DNA of 64,000 nucleotides from Gammaproteobacteria bacterium (GCA_022600955.1 JAHZJK010000019.1:1-64000); one strand, 5' to 3'. Positions 48,969 to 58,965 are shown, counted from the first letter of the stretch. Made by a program: numbers and translations. The notes: generated by a model from the sequence alone, not told the origin.

Positions 48969-49826
48969 ATGACGAAACTTAATAGAATTCTGCTGCTGAC
49001 GCTATCGACACTGTATCTGCAGGCAAGCGTTGCCCAGGAGGTTGATCTGGCGGGTTTGTTCTCACAACCCGGAAGTTCGTTGCTTGTCGCACAGGCTGAC
49101 GACGTCGCCTGCACCATGCAGTACGACCCGGTGTGTGGTGTTGACGGTCAGACGTATAGCAACGCATGCGTTGCCGGTGCCAACGGTATAGAAGTCGCAG
49201 CGGAAGGCGTCTGTGCGGAAGAAGAGGACGCCGGCTGCCCGGAGACATTTGATCCGGTCTGTGGCGACGACGGAAACACCTACATTAATGAGTGTTTCGC
49301 CGCCAAGTCGGACGTGGAGATTGCGGGCCTGGGGGCTTGTACCGTCAACGGCTGCCCGAGTTACGAGGAGCCCGTATGTGGCATGAACGGGCGGACCTTT
49401 ATCAATCGTTGTGAAGCGGATGCCGAGCGCATTCTCGTGCAGCGCAAGGGGACTTGCGATGTCGATAACTGTCCTGAAGTATTTGCACCCGTGTGCGGCG
49501 AGGATGGAGAGACGTACGGCAACGCCTGCCTGGGCGAAAAAGCCGGCGTCAAGAACTTCACGGAAGGAATGTGCAACGTCCGGTCCTGCCCGCGATTGTT
49601 TATTCCGGTTTGCGGAATAGACGGCATGACGTATGGCAACGCCTGCTTCGCAGAGCGCCGCGGCGTTTCGATCGAGTACGCGGGAGTGTGCGAGAGTCTC
49701 GGTGAAAACTGCCCGCGCGATTATCTGCCGGTTTGCGGCATGGACAGCATTACCTATGATAATGAGTGCCAGCTGGATAACGCGGGGACGCAGAAAGCTT
49801 ACGCGGGCGCCTGTATCGGCGATTGA
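48969..49826 (+). CDS. Secreted protein with six Kazal-type protease inhibitor domains
   Basis: After a signal peptide (LLLTLSTLYLQASVAQ) the 285-residue product is almost entirely tandem Kazal-like repeats of about 36 residues. Each follows the pattern C-x4-5-PVCG-x2-xxTYxNxC. The PVCG cores are DPVCGVDG, DPVCGDDG, EPVCGMNG, APVCGEDG, IPVCGIDG and LPVCGMDS, each preceded and followed by the expected cysteines. Kazal domains inhibit serine proteases with a loop just before PVCG. Each repeat has a different loop, suggesting several targets. Such long bacterial Kazal arrays are uncommon. Confidence 0.9.
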   Translation: MTKLNRILLLTLSTLYLQASVAQEVDLAGLFSQPGSSLLVAQADDVACTMQYDPVCGVDGQTYSNACVAGANGIEVAAEGVCAEEEDAGCPETFDPVCGDDGNTYINECFAAKSDVEIAGLGACTVNGCPSYEEPVCGMNGRTFINRCEADAERILVQRKGTCDVDNCPEVFAPVCGEDGETYGNACLGEKAGVKNFTEGMCNVRSCPRLFIPVCGIDGMTYGNACFAERRGVSIEYAGVCESLGENCPRDYLPVCGMDSITYDNECQLDNAGTQKAYAGACIGD

Positions 49827-52220
49827 TTACCAGGCCGGCTGCAAGCGACCTTTTTCGCCAACGCTGTAGGGTAGCCACACCAGGCCAGTAACCGCGACGT
49901 GTATGTCGGTACTCTTGGCGCGAACGACAACCTCGCTGAGCTCCTCGTTCTGCGCGTCGAAGGACGTATCCAGGTCGGCCACCTCTTTTTCCAGCGCCAC
50001 ATTTATCGCCTCGATTTCGGACTTCACTTTTGCCGCTGTTTGCTCGGCGCGCGCGACATCCGCAGCTTCCTTGCGGGCGCCGCCGGCAGACTTGATCGCG
50101 GTTCCCATACGTGTCGCCGAGCTGCTTGAAATTTTCTTGCGCCCCAGCACTGCGCCCAGAATCGCAGTGCCGAAAGAGATCGCTGTGTCGAGTTTCTTTT
50201 TCGTCGATTGCTGCTTCTGAACTTCAATAGCTTGTTCCGCGCGCATCAGGCGATTTTCAAGCGTCGTAACCTTGCTGGCGTAGCGTTTGCGGATCTTGGC
50301 AATGGCGAGGTCACGTTTCTCGCTGGCACTATCTTGCAGGCGGGCGCGAAATTCGCCCTCGGTTTCATTGGCGCCGGACGTGAGCTTGAAGCGGTCGCTT
50401 CGATACAGCGTAACGCGCTCATTTTGCCGCAACCAGCGCTTGTAGTTCTTGGCGCCGGCAGTATAAGCCTTAGCATTCTGTGCGGCTGCCGGGCAGTCGG
50501 CATAGCTGGCATCGGGGTCCGCATCCTGCATCAGGTCATCAATGCTGATGTCGAGCGGCTCGGCGTTATCCCAGTCGATGGCAACGGGACCGTCTTCAAA
50601 CTCCACGGAATGCACAACACTGCGCTCATCTTCAATCTTGTAACGCGCGTTCGAGAAGACAACATCACCGCCGGCGATGAGACGTGGATGATAAACAAGT
50701 TCATCTCCGGAACCGGGTACAAAATACTGTTCAATTTCAGGCCGCAGGGTCGGTGCCATCGCTTTCGCTTTGCGCCTCGGCTTGGACACAGCTCGTGCGG
50801 CTGCGGCGACCTTCCCCTTAGCTTTGGACATTAATGAGCGTATGTGATCACGCGTTAACGGTCCTGCCAGATAGGACATGACCCAGCGCGTATTGAACAC
50901 CACGGCTTCGTCTTCGTGCACGTTGTGTAACAGGAAGCGACGCTTGCCCAGGCCGGCGATAGTGCGTTCCATTGCCTGCTTGTCAAAGTTGCCGTCGCTT
51001 GCACCTTCGAGGCCCTCCATCACACGCGCTTTGTCACGCTCGGTTTGCATGCGGCCGATGAACCAGGTTCCCGTGTTCGACAGCCCCTTGTAGTCGAGGT
51101 CAACCGGATTCTGTGTAGACAACACGAGACCGAGTCCGTACGCGCGCGCCTGCTTAAGCAATGTGAGAAACAGCTTTTTTGACGGCGGGTTTGCGACTGG
51201 CGGCATGTAGCCAAAAATTTCGTCCATGTACAGAATGGCGCGCAGGCTGGAGGTGCCGGGCTGCGCTCGCATCCAGGCGATCAGCTCGTTGAGCAACATA
51301 GAGACAAAGAACATGCGCTGTGCTTCGTCGAGATGTGCGATCGACATGACTGAAATACGCGGCTTGCCTTCGTCGGTATAGAGCAGGCTCTTTGCATCCA
51401 GCGGCGTACCCTGCATCCAGGCCTCAAAGCCGGGTGCGGCGAGCAGGTTGTTGAGTCGCATCGCCAGCGCGAAACGGTCTTTGTCCGGGAAGAATGAATC
51501 CAGGCTCATGACGCCAACCTTGCTGATCGGCGGGTTCTGAATTTCTCCGATCAGGCTGGGCACATCGAGATCACGGCCCTCCCTCCAGGCATTGTCGAGC
51601 AGCTTCGATATGAGAATGTGCTCGCGGCTTGCAACAGGGTCAGCATCGATGTCGAGCAGCGTGAGAATGCCGGTTGCCGTGGCCTGTACGCGCTCGCGGT
51701 AGAGATCGATGTCGTCGATCAGTGCCGGATCGGGCGCCTTGAATGACTGCAACACAGACACGGGCAAGCCGGAGTTGCTGCCCGGCGTATAGATCGCCAT
51801 ATCGACATTTTTACGCAGCTGGGCGATGCGCTTGCCTGTCTGCCCCCACTGGGCGAGGCCTTTCTTCCACAAGGCCGCCTGGCCGGTCGCGAACTCGTCC
51901 GGCGTCTGACCTTTGTCACTTGCCGTCCGTGTATTGATCCACGGTTTGAAATCCTCCGGCTTGAGTTTCGGAAAAGTCAGCAGCAGGTTCCCCATGTCAC
52001 CTTTCGGATCAATGGCGATGACAGGAATATGATCGAGTGCGGCCTCCTCAAGGAGGCCAACGCCCAGGCCCGTCTTGCCGGAGCCTGTCATGCCGATGAT
52101 CACCGCATGCGTCGTTAAATCCTTGGAGTCATACAAGACCAGCTCTTCGGTGAGCTTTTGTGAATCCATGTCGTAGCGTTTGCCGACATAGAACGAGCCG
52201 AGTTTCTCAAAGTCATGCAT
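49827..52220 (-). CDS. HerA-like P-loop ATPase (DUF87/DUF853 type)
   Basis: The 797-residue product has Walker A IIGMTGSGKTGLGVGLLEEA near residue 42 and IPVIAIDPKGDMGNLLLTFP just after. Walker B ILYMDEIFGYMPP follows near residue 330, with a sensor-like LVLSTQNPVDLDYKGLSNTG. This is the HerA/FtsK-type fold used in DNA-processing or protein-translocating hexamers. The C-terminal 300 residues include basic and coiled-coil stretches (AISFGTAILGAVLGRKK between them looks membrane-interacting). No nuclease partner (NurA) is adjacent. Role unknown. Confidence 0.85.
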   Translation of the reverse strand: MHDFEKLGSFYVGKRYDMDSQKLTEELVLYDSKDLTTHAVIIGMTGSGKTGLGVGLLEEAALDHIPVIAIDPKGDMGNLLLTFPKLKPEDFKPWINTRTASDKGQTPDEFATGQAALWKKGLAQWGQTGKRIAQLRKNVDMAIYTPGSNSGLPVSVLQSFKAPDPALIDDIDLYRERVQATATGILTLLDIDADPVASREHILISKLLDNAWREGRDLDVPSLIGEIQNPPISKVGVMSLDSFFPDKDRFALAMRLNNLLAAPGFEAWMQGTPLDAKSLLYTDEGKPRISVMSIAHLDEAQRMFFVSMLLNELIAWMRAQPGTSSLRAILYMDEIFGYMPPVANPPSKKLFLTLLKQARAYGLGLVLSTQNPVDLDYKGLSNTGTWFIGRMQTERDKARVMEGLEGASDGNFDKQAMERTIAGLGKRRFLLHNVHEDEAVVFNTRWVMSYLAGPLTRDHIRSLMSKAKGKVAAAARAVSKPRRKAKAMAPTLRPEIEQYFVPGSGDELVYHPRLIAGGDVVFSNARYKIEDERSVVHSVEFEDGPVAIDWDNAEPLDISIDDLMQDADPDASYADCPAAAQNAKAYTAGAKNYKRWLRQNERVTLYRSDRFKLTSGANETEGEFRARLQDSASEKRDLAIAKIRKRYASKVTTLENRLMRAEQAIEVQKQQSTKKKLDTAISFGTAILGAVLGRKKISSSSATRMGTAIKSAGGARKEAADVARAEQTAAKVKSEIEAINVALEKEVADLDTSFDAQNEELSEVVVRAKSTDIHVAVTGLVWLPYSVGEKGRLQPAW

Positions 52221-52235
52221 GTTCCGGGCGGTGCT

Positions 52236-53771
52236 TTATGGGTACGTATAGCTGGACTGGATGCCCAGCGGTAAACCGATTGCAAAATATATCAGCAGGA
52301 AGATAGTCCACAGGACCAGGAAGGACATTGAATACGGCAGCATCATTGCTGTCAGCGTTCCAATGCCTGTGCTCTTCACGTAGCGCTGGCAATAAACCAC
52401 GACCAGCGGGAAGTACGGCATCAGTGGCGTAATGATATTGGTACTCGAATCGCCGACACGATAAGCCGCTTGCGTCAGGTCGGGAGAGATTCCCAGCGTC
52501 ATCAGCATGGGCACAAAAATCGGTGCCAGCAGGCCCCACTTGCCCGAGGCAGAACCGACGAAAATATTCACGAACGCGGTCAGAATAACGATGCCGACAA
52601 TGGTTACGGCTGCGGGCAACGCCATTGCCTGCAGAAATGCAGCGCCTTGCAGCGCGAGTAACACGCCCAGGTTTGACTGGCCGAATGCATAAACAAACTG
52701 CGCGATGAAAAACATAATGACAAGGTAGTACGCCATGCTGTGCATGGATTTCGTCATGCCGACGATGATGTCCTTGGAGCTGCTGACCGTGCCAGCGACC
52801 ACACCGTAGACAACCCCCGGAAGCAGAAACAGGAAGAAGATCAGCGACACGATAGAGCGCATTAGCGGCGCCTGAAAACTAGAGATATCTCCGCTCGCAT
52901 CCCGCCAGGGCGAGCCGGCTGGCAGCGACGTCGCAATCAAGGCGACGACACCAAGCAACATCGCGATCGTGGCCCAGCGCAAACCTTTGCGCTGCTGGTC
53001 TTCAAGGTCGTGCATTTCCGGCAGGTCTTCTGCATCGCCATCGATGACCTCGCCTTGCAGGCGCGGCTCGACAATCCGGTCCGTAATGAACCAGCCGATG
53101 GAAATAATGAGTAGCGATGAAGCCGTCGTGAAGAAATAGTTATTCAGCGGGTTCAATGTGACTTCAGGATCGAGGATTTGCGCGCCAGCCTGCGTCAGCC
53201 CCTGCAACAGCGGGTCGATCGACGACGGTACGAAGCTGGCGGAAAAGCCACCGGACACACCGGCGAAAGCAGCGGCGATGCCTGCGAGCGGGTGTCGTCC
53301 TGCAGCGTAGAAAATGACGCCGCCAAGCGGGATAACCAGTACGTAGCCCGCGTCCGCGGCCGTGTGGCTCACGATACCGACAGCGACCACCATCGGCGTC
53401 AGCATTTTTTCCGGAGTGACATTCAGCAACGCTCTCAGTCCCGAATTAATAAACCCGGTGTGCTCTGCGACGCCGATGCCGAGCATCGCTACCAGCACCA
53501 CGCCGACCGGGTGAAAGTGCGAGAAGTTTGTAACCATGACCGACAGGAACTCGGTGAGCGCCGGGCCGGACAACAGGTTCTTGATTACAAGCGCTTCGCT
53601 CGTGCGCGGATCAATGACGTTGAAGGACACGTACGACAAGAGCCACGACAGCACCCAGACGACAAACAACAAGCCAATAAAGAGTACAGCCGGATCCGGC
53701 AGCTTGTTGCCGACGCGCTCTACTGTGCCGAGAAAGCCGCCACTTGAGGCGGGTTGGTTATTTGCAGACAT
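52236..53771 (-). CDS. AbgT-family transporter
   Basis: The 511-residue integral membrane protein has about 12 hydrophobic segments and the AbgT-family blocks VERVGNKLPDPAVLFIG, HFHPVGVVLVAMLGIGVAE, SHTAADAGYVLVIPLGG and GVSGGFSASFVPSSIDPLL. AbgT members take up p-aminobenzoyl-glutamate or export sulfonamides. It lies 15 bases upstream of the HerA-like gene on the same strand. Substrate is not deducible. Confidence 0.95.
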   Translation of the reverse strand: MSANNQPASSGGFLGTVERVGNKLPDPAVLFIGLLFVVWVLSWLLSYVSFNVIDPRTSEALVIKNLLSGPALTEFLSVMVTNFSHFHPVGVVLVAMLGIGVAEHTGFINSGLRALLNVTPEKMLTPMVVAVGIVSHTAADAGYVLVIPLGGVIFYAAGRHPLAGIAAAFAGVSGGFSASFVPSSIDPLLQGLTQAGAQILDPEVTLNPLNNYFFTTASSLLIISIGWFITDRIVEPRLQGEVIDGDAEDLPEMHDLEDQQRKGLRWATIAMLLGVVALIATSLPAGSPWRDASGDISSFQAPLMRSIVSLIFFLFLLPGVVYGVVAGTVSSSKDIIVGMTKSMHSMAYYLVIMFFIAQFVYAFGQSNLGVLLALQGAAFLQAMALPAAVTIVGIVILTAFVNIFVGSASGKWGLLAPIFVPMLMTLGISPDLTQAAYRVGDSSTNIITPLMPYFPLVVVYCQRYVKSTGIGTLTAMMLPYSMSFLVLWTIFLLIYFAIGLPLGIQSSYTYP

Positions 53772-53890
53772 GGGAGACCCCTGTTCTTGTTATGCAGGTG
53801 ATTCTACTCGATTATCCGACTGATTTAAGCAATGAGATCCAGCGCGCTGCAACGGACGGGATCTTCAGACCTGCTCAGAACGCACGCCGC

Positions 53891-53938
53891 AAAGTAAAGC
53901 CGGCCTCTCGACAGCCGAAGCTGCCGAGAGACCGGCCA
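53891..53938 (-). terminator. Terminator of the M2 peptidase gene
   Basis: On the minus strand a 17-bp near-perfect stem (GGTCTCTCGGCAGC with GCTGTCGAGAGGCC) closes on TTCG, a stable tetraloop, and is followed by TTTACTTT. It starts 9 bases past the M2 peptidase stop. Confidence 0.9.
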
Positions 53939-53947
53939 AAACACGTC

Positions 53948-55765
53948 CTACCAGCCGCAGCTGCGACCGGCGTTCTGTTCTTTGAGGTATCCCATGAGCG
54001 GCTGGAAGTAGTCGATGATGGCGGTTGCATCCATCTCGCGCGTTCCCGTGAGCTTTTCGAGGGCGTCCTGCCACGGTTCACTCTGACCAGACGCCATCAT
54101 TGCGTAAAACTTGTCACCGGCCTCCTTGCTGCCGTAGACCGAGCAGCTGGCGAGATCACCCTCATGACCTGCGATTTCGCAGAGCGAGCGCTGAAACTGA
54201 AACTGCAGTATGCGTGCGAGGAAATAGCGTGTGTAGGAAACATTGCCAGGAATGTGGTACTTGGAGCCTGGGTCGAAGTCGGCTTCGCTGCGCTCAACGG
54301 CGGGCGCGATTCCCTGGTACTTCAGACGCATGTCCCACCACGACTTGTTGTAGTCCTCTGGTGAGATTGCACCGGAGAATACACCCCAGCGCCATTCATC
54401 GATGAGCTTGCCGAACGGCAGGAATGCGATCTTGTCCAGCGCCATCTGCATTTGCCGATTAATCACAGCCTTCTCACTTTCTTCGGCTGAGCTCACCAGG
54501 CCAACCTCTTTGAGATACTGTGGTGTCATCGACAGGGTCACGGTGTCACCAATGGCCTCGTGGAAACCCGAGTGTGCGCTACCCTGAAACAGCGGCTCCT
54601 GGTCCTTGTAGGCGCCCTGGTAGTAGTTGTGACCCAGCTCGTGATAAATCACGCGCAGCTCGTCATACGTCTGCTTGATACACATTTTGATACGCAGGTC
54701 GTTACCGCCATCGAGGCCCCAGGCACTTGCGTGGCATACCACGTCGCGGTCTTGCGGCGCGACGAACTGCGATCGCTCCCAGAATGTATCGGGCAGGCGA
54801 GGCATTCCCATCGAGACGTAGAAATTCTCGGCTGAGCGCGTCATTTCCTGCGGTGAGTAGTCCTTGGTCTTAAGTGTGCTGTCGACGTCGATATCGCCAA
54901 CACCCGGGTACGGCTCCATGATGTCGTAGATAAAGCCCCACTCCTGCGCCCACATATTGCCGAGCAGGTGTGCCGGAATCGGCCCGTCAAGCGGCACCTT
55001 GTCTTCGCCGTAATGTTCACTCAGCTTGCCGCGTACGGCACAGTGAAGTTCCTCATACAGCGGTTTAACCTGATCCCATAACTTCGTTGCTTCGGTTTCG
55101 AATTCTGCCGGACTCATGTCAAACCCGGCGCGCCACATCTCACCGAGGTCTGTGTAACCAAGTTCGGCGGCGCCCTCGTTTGCCAGTTCGACGTAGCGCT
55201 CGTATTTTTCGCGCATTGGCGGCGCGATCGTACGCCAGCCGGTCCAGTACTCGAGCAACTCATCGTAGTCCTTGCTCGTTTGCATCAGCCCCTCGAGTTC
55301 GGAGCCCGTCAGGCAGTCATCGTCATTGCGACAGTACTTTCCGGCGCCGTACATTCCACCGAGATCAGTGGCGATCGAAGTTAGTTCTTTGCGCTTGTCA
55401 GCGTCGTTCGGCGTCGGCAGCGAGGTGCCGAGCTTTAGCAGGTCGATGGCGCGCTGAGTCTTCGCATCCAGCTGCTGCCCGTCATACTTGAGCGCCTGTT
55501 GCACCATGCCACCGTGCCATTTCGCGTACTTCTCGCTTGCAGCAGATGCAATGATCGCTGTGTCGCCCGTAATGTAAGTTGATCGGACCCAATTCGCAGC
55601 ACCGACCTCCTTGCCAAGTTCCTTGAGCTCGGCGTTGGCACGGTCGATAAACTCTTGGGCGGTCTCAGCGGGCGCGGCTGAAATTTCTTCTTCAGCAGTT
55701 TTCTGGGCACAACCCGAAAGGATCAGCGCGATGCTAACAACAGCGTAAGTAATATGTCTCTTCAT
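53948..55765 (-). CDS. M2-family zinc dipeptidyl carboxypeptidase (ACE-like lipoprotein)
   Basis: The 605-residue product is a bacterial relative of angiotensin-converting enzyme, which removes C-terminal dipeptides. It has a lipoprotein signal (VVSIALILSGC). The zinc-binding HELGHNYYQGAY is present, with the third ligand Glu in GFHEAIGDTVTLS. Other M2 blocks are HLLGNMWAQEWGFIYDI and CHASAWGLDGGNDLRIKMCI. A strong terminator follows. With the M13 and M28 lipoproteins it makes three different anchored peptidases in one window. Confidence 0.96.
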   Translation of the reverse strand: MKRHITYAVVSIALILSGCAQKTAEEEISAAPAETAQEFIDRANAELKELGKEVGAANWVRSTYITGDTAIIASAASEKYAKWHGGMVQQALKYDGQQLDAKTQRAIDLLKLGTSLPTPNDADKRKELTSIATDLGGMYGAGKYCRNDDDCLTGSELEGLMQTSKDYDELLEYWTGWRTIAPPMREKYERYVELANEGAAELGYTDLGEMWRAGFDMSPAEFETEATKLWDQVKPLYEELHCAVRGKLSEHYGEDKVPLDGPIPAHLLGNMWAQEWGFIYDIMEPYPGVGDIDVDSTLKTKDYSPQEMTRSAENFYVSMGMPRLPDTFWERSQFVAPQDRDVVCHASAWGLDGGNDLRIKMCIKQTYDELRVIYHELGHNYYQGAYKDQEPLFQGSAHSGFHEAIGDTVTLSMTPQYLKEVGLVSSAEESEKAVINRQMQMALDKIAFLPFGKLIDEWRWGVFSGAISPEDYNKSWWDMRLKYQGIAPAVERSEADFDPGSKYHIPGNVSYTRYFLARILQFQFQRSLCEIAGHEGDLASCSVYGSKEAGDKFYAMMASGQSEPWQDALEKLTGTREMDATAIIDYFQPLMGYLKEQNAGRSCGW

Positions 55766-55844
55766 TTTCTGTTCCGTATTACGAACGCGGCAGCAAACAA
55801 ATCGCCGCGGAAGTTAAAAGAGTATGTCAATCGCGTGGCGACAG

Positions 55845-57368
55845 TCACTCGGAAGTTTTCGCGGCCTGCACCTCGGCTTCCCATTTCTTTGTTGCCAGGC
55901 CCACCAGCAACAAGATTACGCCGAGCACGACGCTGACCTTAACGATCTGCAAGTACAGACCTGGCATTTCAGCGACATTCTCGGGGTCAAAGTTGCCCGC
56001 AAAAATGCCCGCAATTATGTTACCGATCGAGTATGTCAGGACGAATACGCCCATCATCTGCCCGATGAAGCGCTTCGGCGACAGCTTGCTGACCGCACTG
56101 AGCGCAACCGGGCTCAGTACCAGTTCGCCAACGGTGTGCACGAAGTAGGTCATAACCAGCCAGTACGGTGCGGCCTTCATACCAGACGCCGCAATGTGCG
56201 CGGCGAAGAACATGATGATGAAGCCGCTGGCCATAATAATCAGACCCACGGCACACTTAACGCCGTATGCAGGTGAAACCATGCGCTTGCCCAGCCAGAC
56301 CCAGAATGCGGCGAAAAACGGCGAGAGCAGAATGATGAACGTGGAGTTCGCGTTCTGGAGCCAGGTCGTTGGAATCTGGAATGTTCCGATCATCCGATCC
56401 GTGTAGTCACGCCCGAACAGGTTCATCGACGAGCCAGCCTGCTCAAAGCCGGACCAGAATACGGCCGATGCGATGCACACGACCAGCAGTGCCCACATGC
56501 CTTTTTTCTCGATCGCACTGAGCTTGCCCAGAAAAAATATCCCGGCGAAGTAAATAAAGAAGAACAATACGAACAGCACGGCCGTGTAACGAGCGATGAC
56601 AACCGCGTCTATCGTGAACGTCCGGGAAATCAGCAGGCCGGCGAGTATCGCAAGCGTGACGAGGAAGCCGGCGATGACCATCCAGGCCGCACGAGCGCCT
56701 GAGGGAGTTAGTGGCTGCGCCGGAGCGGCCCCTTCGCCTTTCAGGTTACCTACCGTCATTCGAAACTGGATGAGACCGATGGCCATGCCGATCGCGGCGG
56801 CGCCAAAGGCCCAGTGCCAACCGACGTTCTCTGCGAGATACCCGCATACGGTATAGCCAATAACAGAACCGATGTTGATACCCATGTAATAAAGCGCGTA
56901 ACCACTATCGCGGCGCACATCGCTGGCCGAGTAGAGCTGGCCGACGAGCGCGCCGATGTTGGGTTTAAGCAGTCCGGTACCCAGGACAACGAGTATCATG
57001 CCGATGAAAAAAGTACTGTCATTCGGGATGGCCAGCACGATGTGGCCGCACATAATGATGACACCGCCGTACCAGACCGTGCGCTGACTTCCGATCAGCC
57101 GGTCCGCGATCCAGCCACCAGGAAGCCCCATGAAATAGACGAATGCCGTATACAGTGCATAGATTGATGTCGCGGTTACGACGGTGAGCTCCAGGCCACC
57201 GGACATCATCGCTTCGGTCATGAACAGGACCAGAAGGCCGCGCATGCCGTAGTAACTCATGCGCTCCCACATTTCGGTGAAGAAAAGCGTTCTCAGGCCT
57301 TTTGGGTGGCCGAAGAAGGAGTCGTCATAGTTTGGGCCGCGCTCGAGCGCGTCGGTTGGTTGGTTCAT
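55845..57368 (-). CDS. POT-family proton-coupled peptide transporter
   Basis: The 507-residue major-facilitator protein has the POT signature FFTEMWERMSYYGMRGLLVL, containing the proton-coupling ExxER motif, and GLPGGWIADRLIGSQRTVWYGG. Fourteen hydrophobic segments fit the bacterial di/tripeptide transporters (Dtp type). It lies 79 bases upstream of the M2 dipeptidyl peptidase gene on the same strand, a sensible pairing: the peptidase releases dipeptides that this carrier could import. Confidence 0.95.
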   Translation of the reverse strand: MNQPTDALERGPNYDDSFFGHPKGLRTLFFTEMWERMSYYGMRGLLVLFMTEAMMSGGLELTVVTATSIYALYTAFVYFMGLPGGWIADRLIGSQRTVWYGGVIIMCGHIVLAIPNDSTFFIGMILVVLGTGLLKPNIGALVGQLYSASDVRRDSGYALYYMGINIGSVIGYTVCGYLAENVGWHWAFGAAAIGMAIGLIQFRMTVGNLKGEGAAPAQPLTPSGARAAWMVIAGFLVTLAILAGLLISRTFTIDAVVIARYTAVLFVLFFFIYFAGIFFLGKLSAIEKKGMWALLVVCIASAVFWSGFEQAGSSMNLFGRDYTDRMIGTFQIPTTWLQNANSTFIILLSPFFAAFWVWLGKRMVSPAYGVKCAVGLIIMASGFIIMFFAAHIAASGMKAAPYWLVMTYFVHTVGELVLSPVALSAVSKLSPKRFIGQMMGVFVLTYSIGNIIAGIFAGNFDPENVAEMPGLYLQIVKVSVVLGVILLLVGLATKKWEAEVQAAKTSE

Positions 57369-57521
57369 ACGGTGTCCCGATATTTCTTGTTAGCGTCTAT
57401 TCCGCGCTTGTGACTACATGGCGGCTGAGTTGTAGCTTTCCCCTGGCTGACGCGATGCGCAGCTCAATTCTACTTTTTCGCGGGCAATAGTTACATTTAA
57501 CACTATTTTTGCCCTGTAAGG

Positions 57522-58268
57522 CTACTTGACCGCCTTGGGCTTGAAGAGTTTCGACATAATGATGCCAAGCTCATAGAGCAGATATACCGGTATCGCGAGA
57601 ACAGTTTGCGAAATGACATCCGGCGGCGTCAGCAACATGCCGACAACAAAAGCTCCCAGGAACACATACGGGCGCGCTTTGCCCAATTTCTCAGGTGTGG
57701 TCAGGCCGGTCCAGACGGTCAACACCGTGGCGATTGGTGTTTCGAAAGCCAGGCCGAAAACAAGCACGATCATCATCACGAACGAAATGTACTCCGCGAT
57801 ATCCGGCTTCCAGTCGACGATCGGCGACGCGAATGACGCGATAAAGCCAAAAATCAGCGGCAGGACCACGTAATACGCGAATGACAGGCCGGCAAAGAAC
57901 AGCACGATACTGGAGACAATCAACGGCACCGCAAAGCGCTTTTCCTTTCGATAGAGACCTGGCGCAACAAAAGCCCAAAGCTGCAGCAATGTTAGCGGCA
58001 TCGTAATGAACAACGCGGCATAAAACGCGAGCGACACCTGCGCCGTCAGTGGCGAGGCCGGCTTGATGGCCTGTATCTCGCCGCCATCGAGGAATCGCGT
58101 CAGGGGGTCCGCGAGGTATTCGAGAAGTTGACCGGAGAACGGGATAACCAGCAGGAAGACCAGAAAAAGTGCCCCGACAACAATGAATAGCCGGCGACGC
58201 AGCTCCGTCAGGTGAGACATCAATGTCCCTTCCGCGAGATCCTCCGTCGATTCATCGGCTGTGCTCAT
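57522..58268 (-). CDS. tatC: Sec-independent protein translocase TatC
   Basis: TatC is the receptor for twin-arginine signal peptides. The 248-residue product has six membrane segments. The conserved cytosolic N-terminus MSHLTELRRRLF contains the Glu that contacts the twin-arginine motif, and FAYYVVLPLIFGFIASFA and FGLAFETPIATVLTVW are further family blocks. It overlaps tatB by 4 bases. Several gene products here carry Tat signals (the FAD oxidoreductase and the TRAP binding protein). Confidence 0.98.
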   Translation of the reverse strand: MSTADESTEDLAEGTLMSHLTELRRRLFIVVGALFLVFLLVIPFSGQLLEYLADPLTRFLDGGEIQAIKPASPLTAQVSLAFYAALFITMPLTLLQLWAFVAPGLYRKEKRFAVPLIVSSIVLFFAGLSFAYYVVLPLIFGFIASFASPIVDWKPDIAEYISFVMMIVLVFGLAFETPIATVLTVWTGLTTPEKLGKARPYVFLGAFVVGMLLTPPDVISQTVLAIPVYLLYELGIIMSKLFKPKAVK

Positions 58269-58600
58269 GCGGGCGGCTGTTCGTCTTTCGCTGCAGGCGC
58301 TTCGGCGTTTTCGTCGGCAACGCTTTCAGGGTCGTCGTTTTCGTCGTGCAACGGTGAATACATGTCATCGTCGCGCGGCGTTATCATCTGGGTCGGGTCG
58401 AGTTCTTTCGGATCGAAGCCAAGGTTCTTCTCGACATCGGTTTCTTCTTCAAGCTGGCGTTGCAATGAACGCGTCATCTGGCGGGCCTTGCCAAGCCACT
58501 GGCCGAGCTGCCGCGCCACGCGCGGCAGTCTCTCAGGCCCCAGTATCAGGAGCCCGATCAAACAAAGCAGTACAAATTCGGAACCGCCGATTCCTGACAT
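58265..58600 (-). CDS. tatB: Sec-independent protein translocase TatB
   Basis: The 111-residue product has one N-terminal membrane helix (GGSEFVLLCLIGLLILGPERLP) with the Glu and the GPERLP hinge of TatB. An amphipathic helix (RVARQLGQWLGKARQM) and an acidic tail follow. It lies between tatA (14-base gap) and tatC (4-base overlap). Confidence 0.97.
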   Translation of the reverse strand: MSGIGGSEFVLLCLIGLLILGPERLPRVARQLGQWLGKARQMTRSLQRQLEEETDVEKNLGFDPKELDPTQMITPRDDDMYSPLHDENDDPESVADENAEAPAAKDEQPPA

Positions 58601-58614
58601 AGTGGTCGACTGGT

Positions 58615-58848
58615 TTAGGCGTCTTTGTTTTCGCGATTCTCTTCGACGGGGGTGTTGTCGAAGTTGGCGTCGTCGGACACGTCGCTCAATTGGTCTTTAG
58701 CTTCATCCGCTTCATTCATTGCGCTGCGAAAACCCTTAACGGCACCGCCGAGATCAGAGCCTACCGAGCGCAGTTTCTTGGTACCGAAAATGGCCAATAC
58801 GATTAGCAGTATTATCAACAACTGCCAGGGTCCGATGTTGGCGAACAT
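58615..58848 (-). CDS. tatA: Sec-independent protein translocase TatA
   Basis: The 77-residue pore-forming subunit has the membrane helix [18 protein letters not shown]. The [20 protein letters not shown] hinge and amphipathic helix follow, nearly as in E. coli TatA, and then an acidic tail. It is the first gene of the tatABC run; the 117-base gap to dtd may hold its promoter. Confidence 0.98.
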   Translation of the reverse strand: MFANIGPWQLLIILLIVLAIFGTKKLRSVGSDLGGAVKGFRSAMNEADEAKDQLSDVSDDANFDNTPVEENRENKDA

Positions 58849-58965
58849 GTCTAAACTCCCGGGGCAACGCCCCTAAAAAAATCAGTGCGCCGGCATAAGC
58901 CGGGCGCGAATTATGTTCATGATACTCCTGCCAGTGCAACAAAACCGTACCGGTGTCACACCGAC

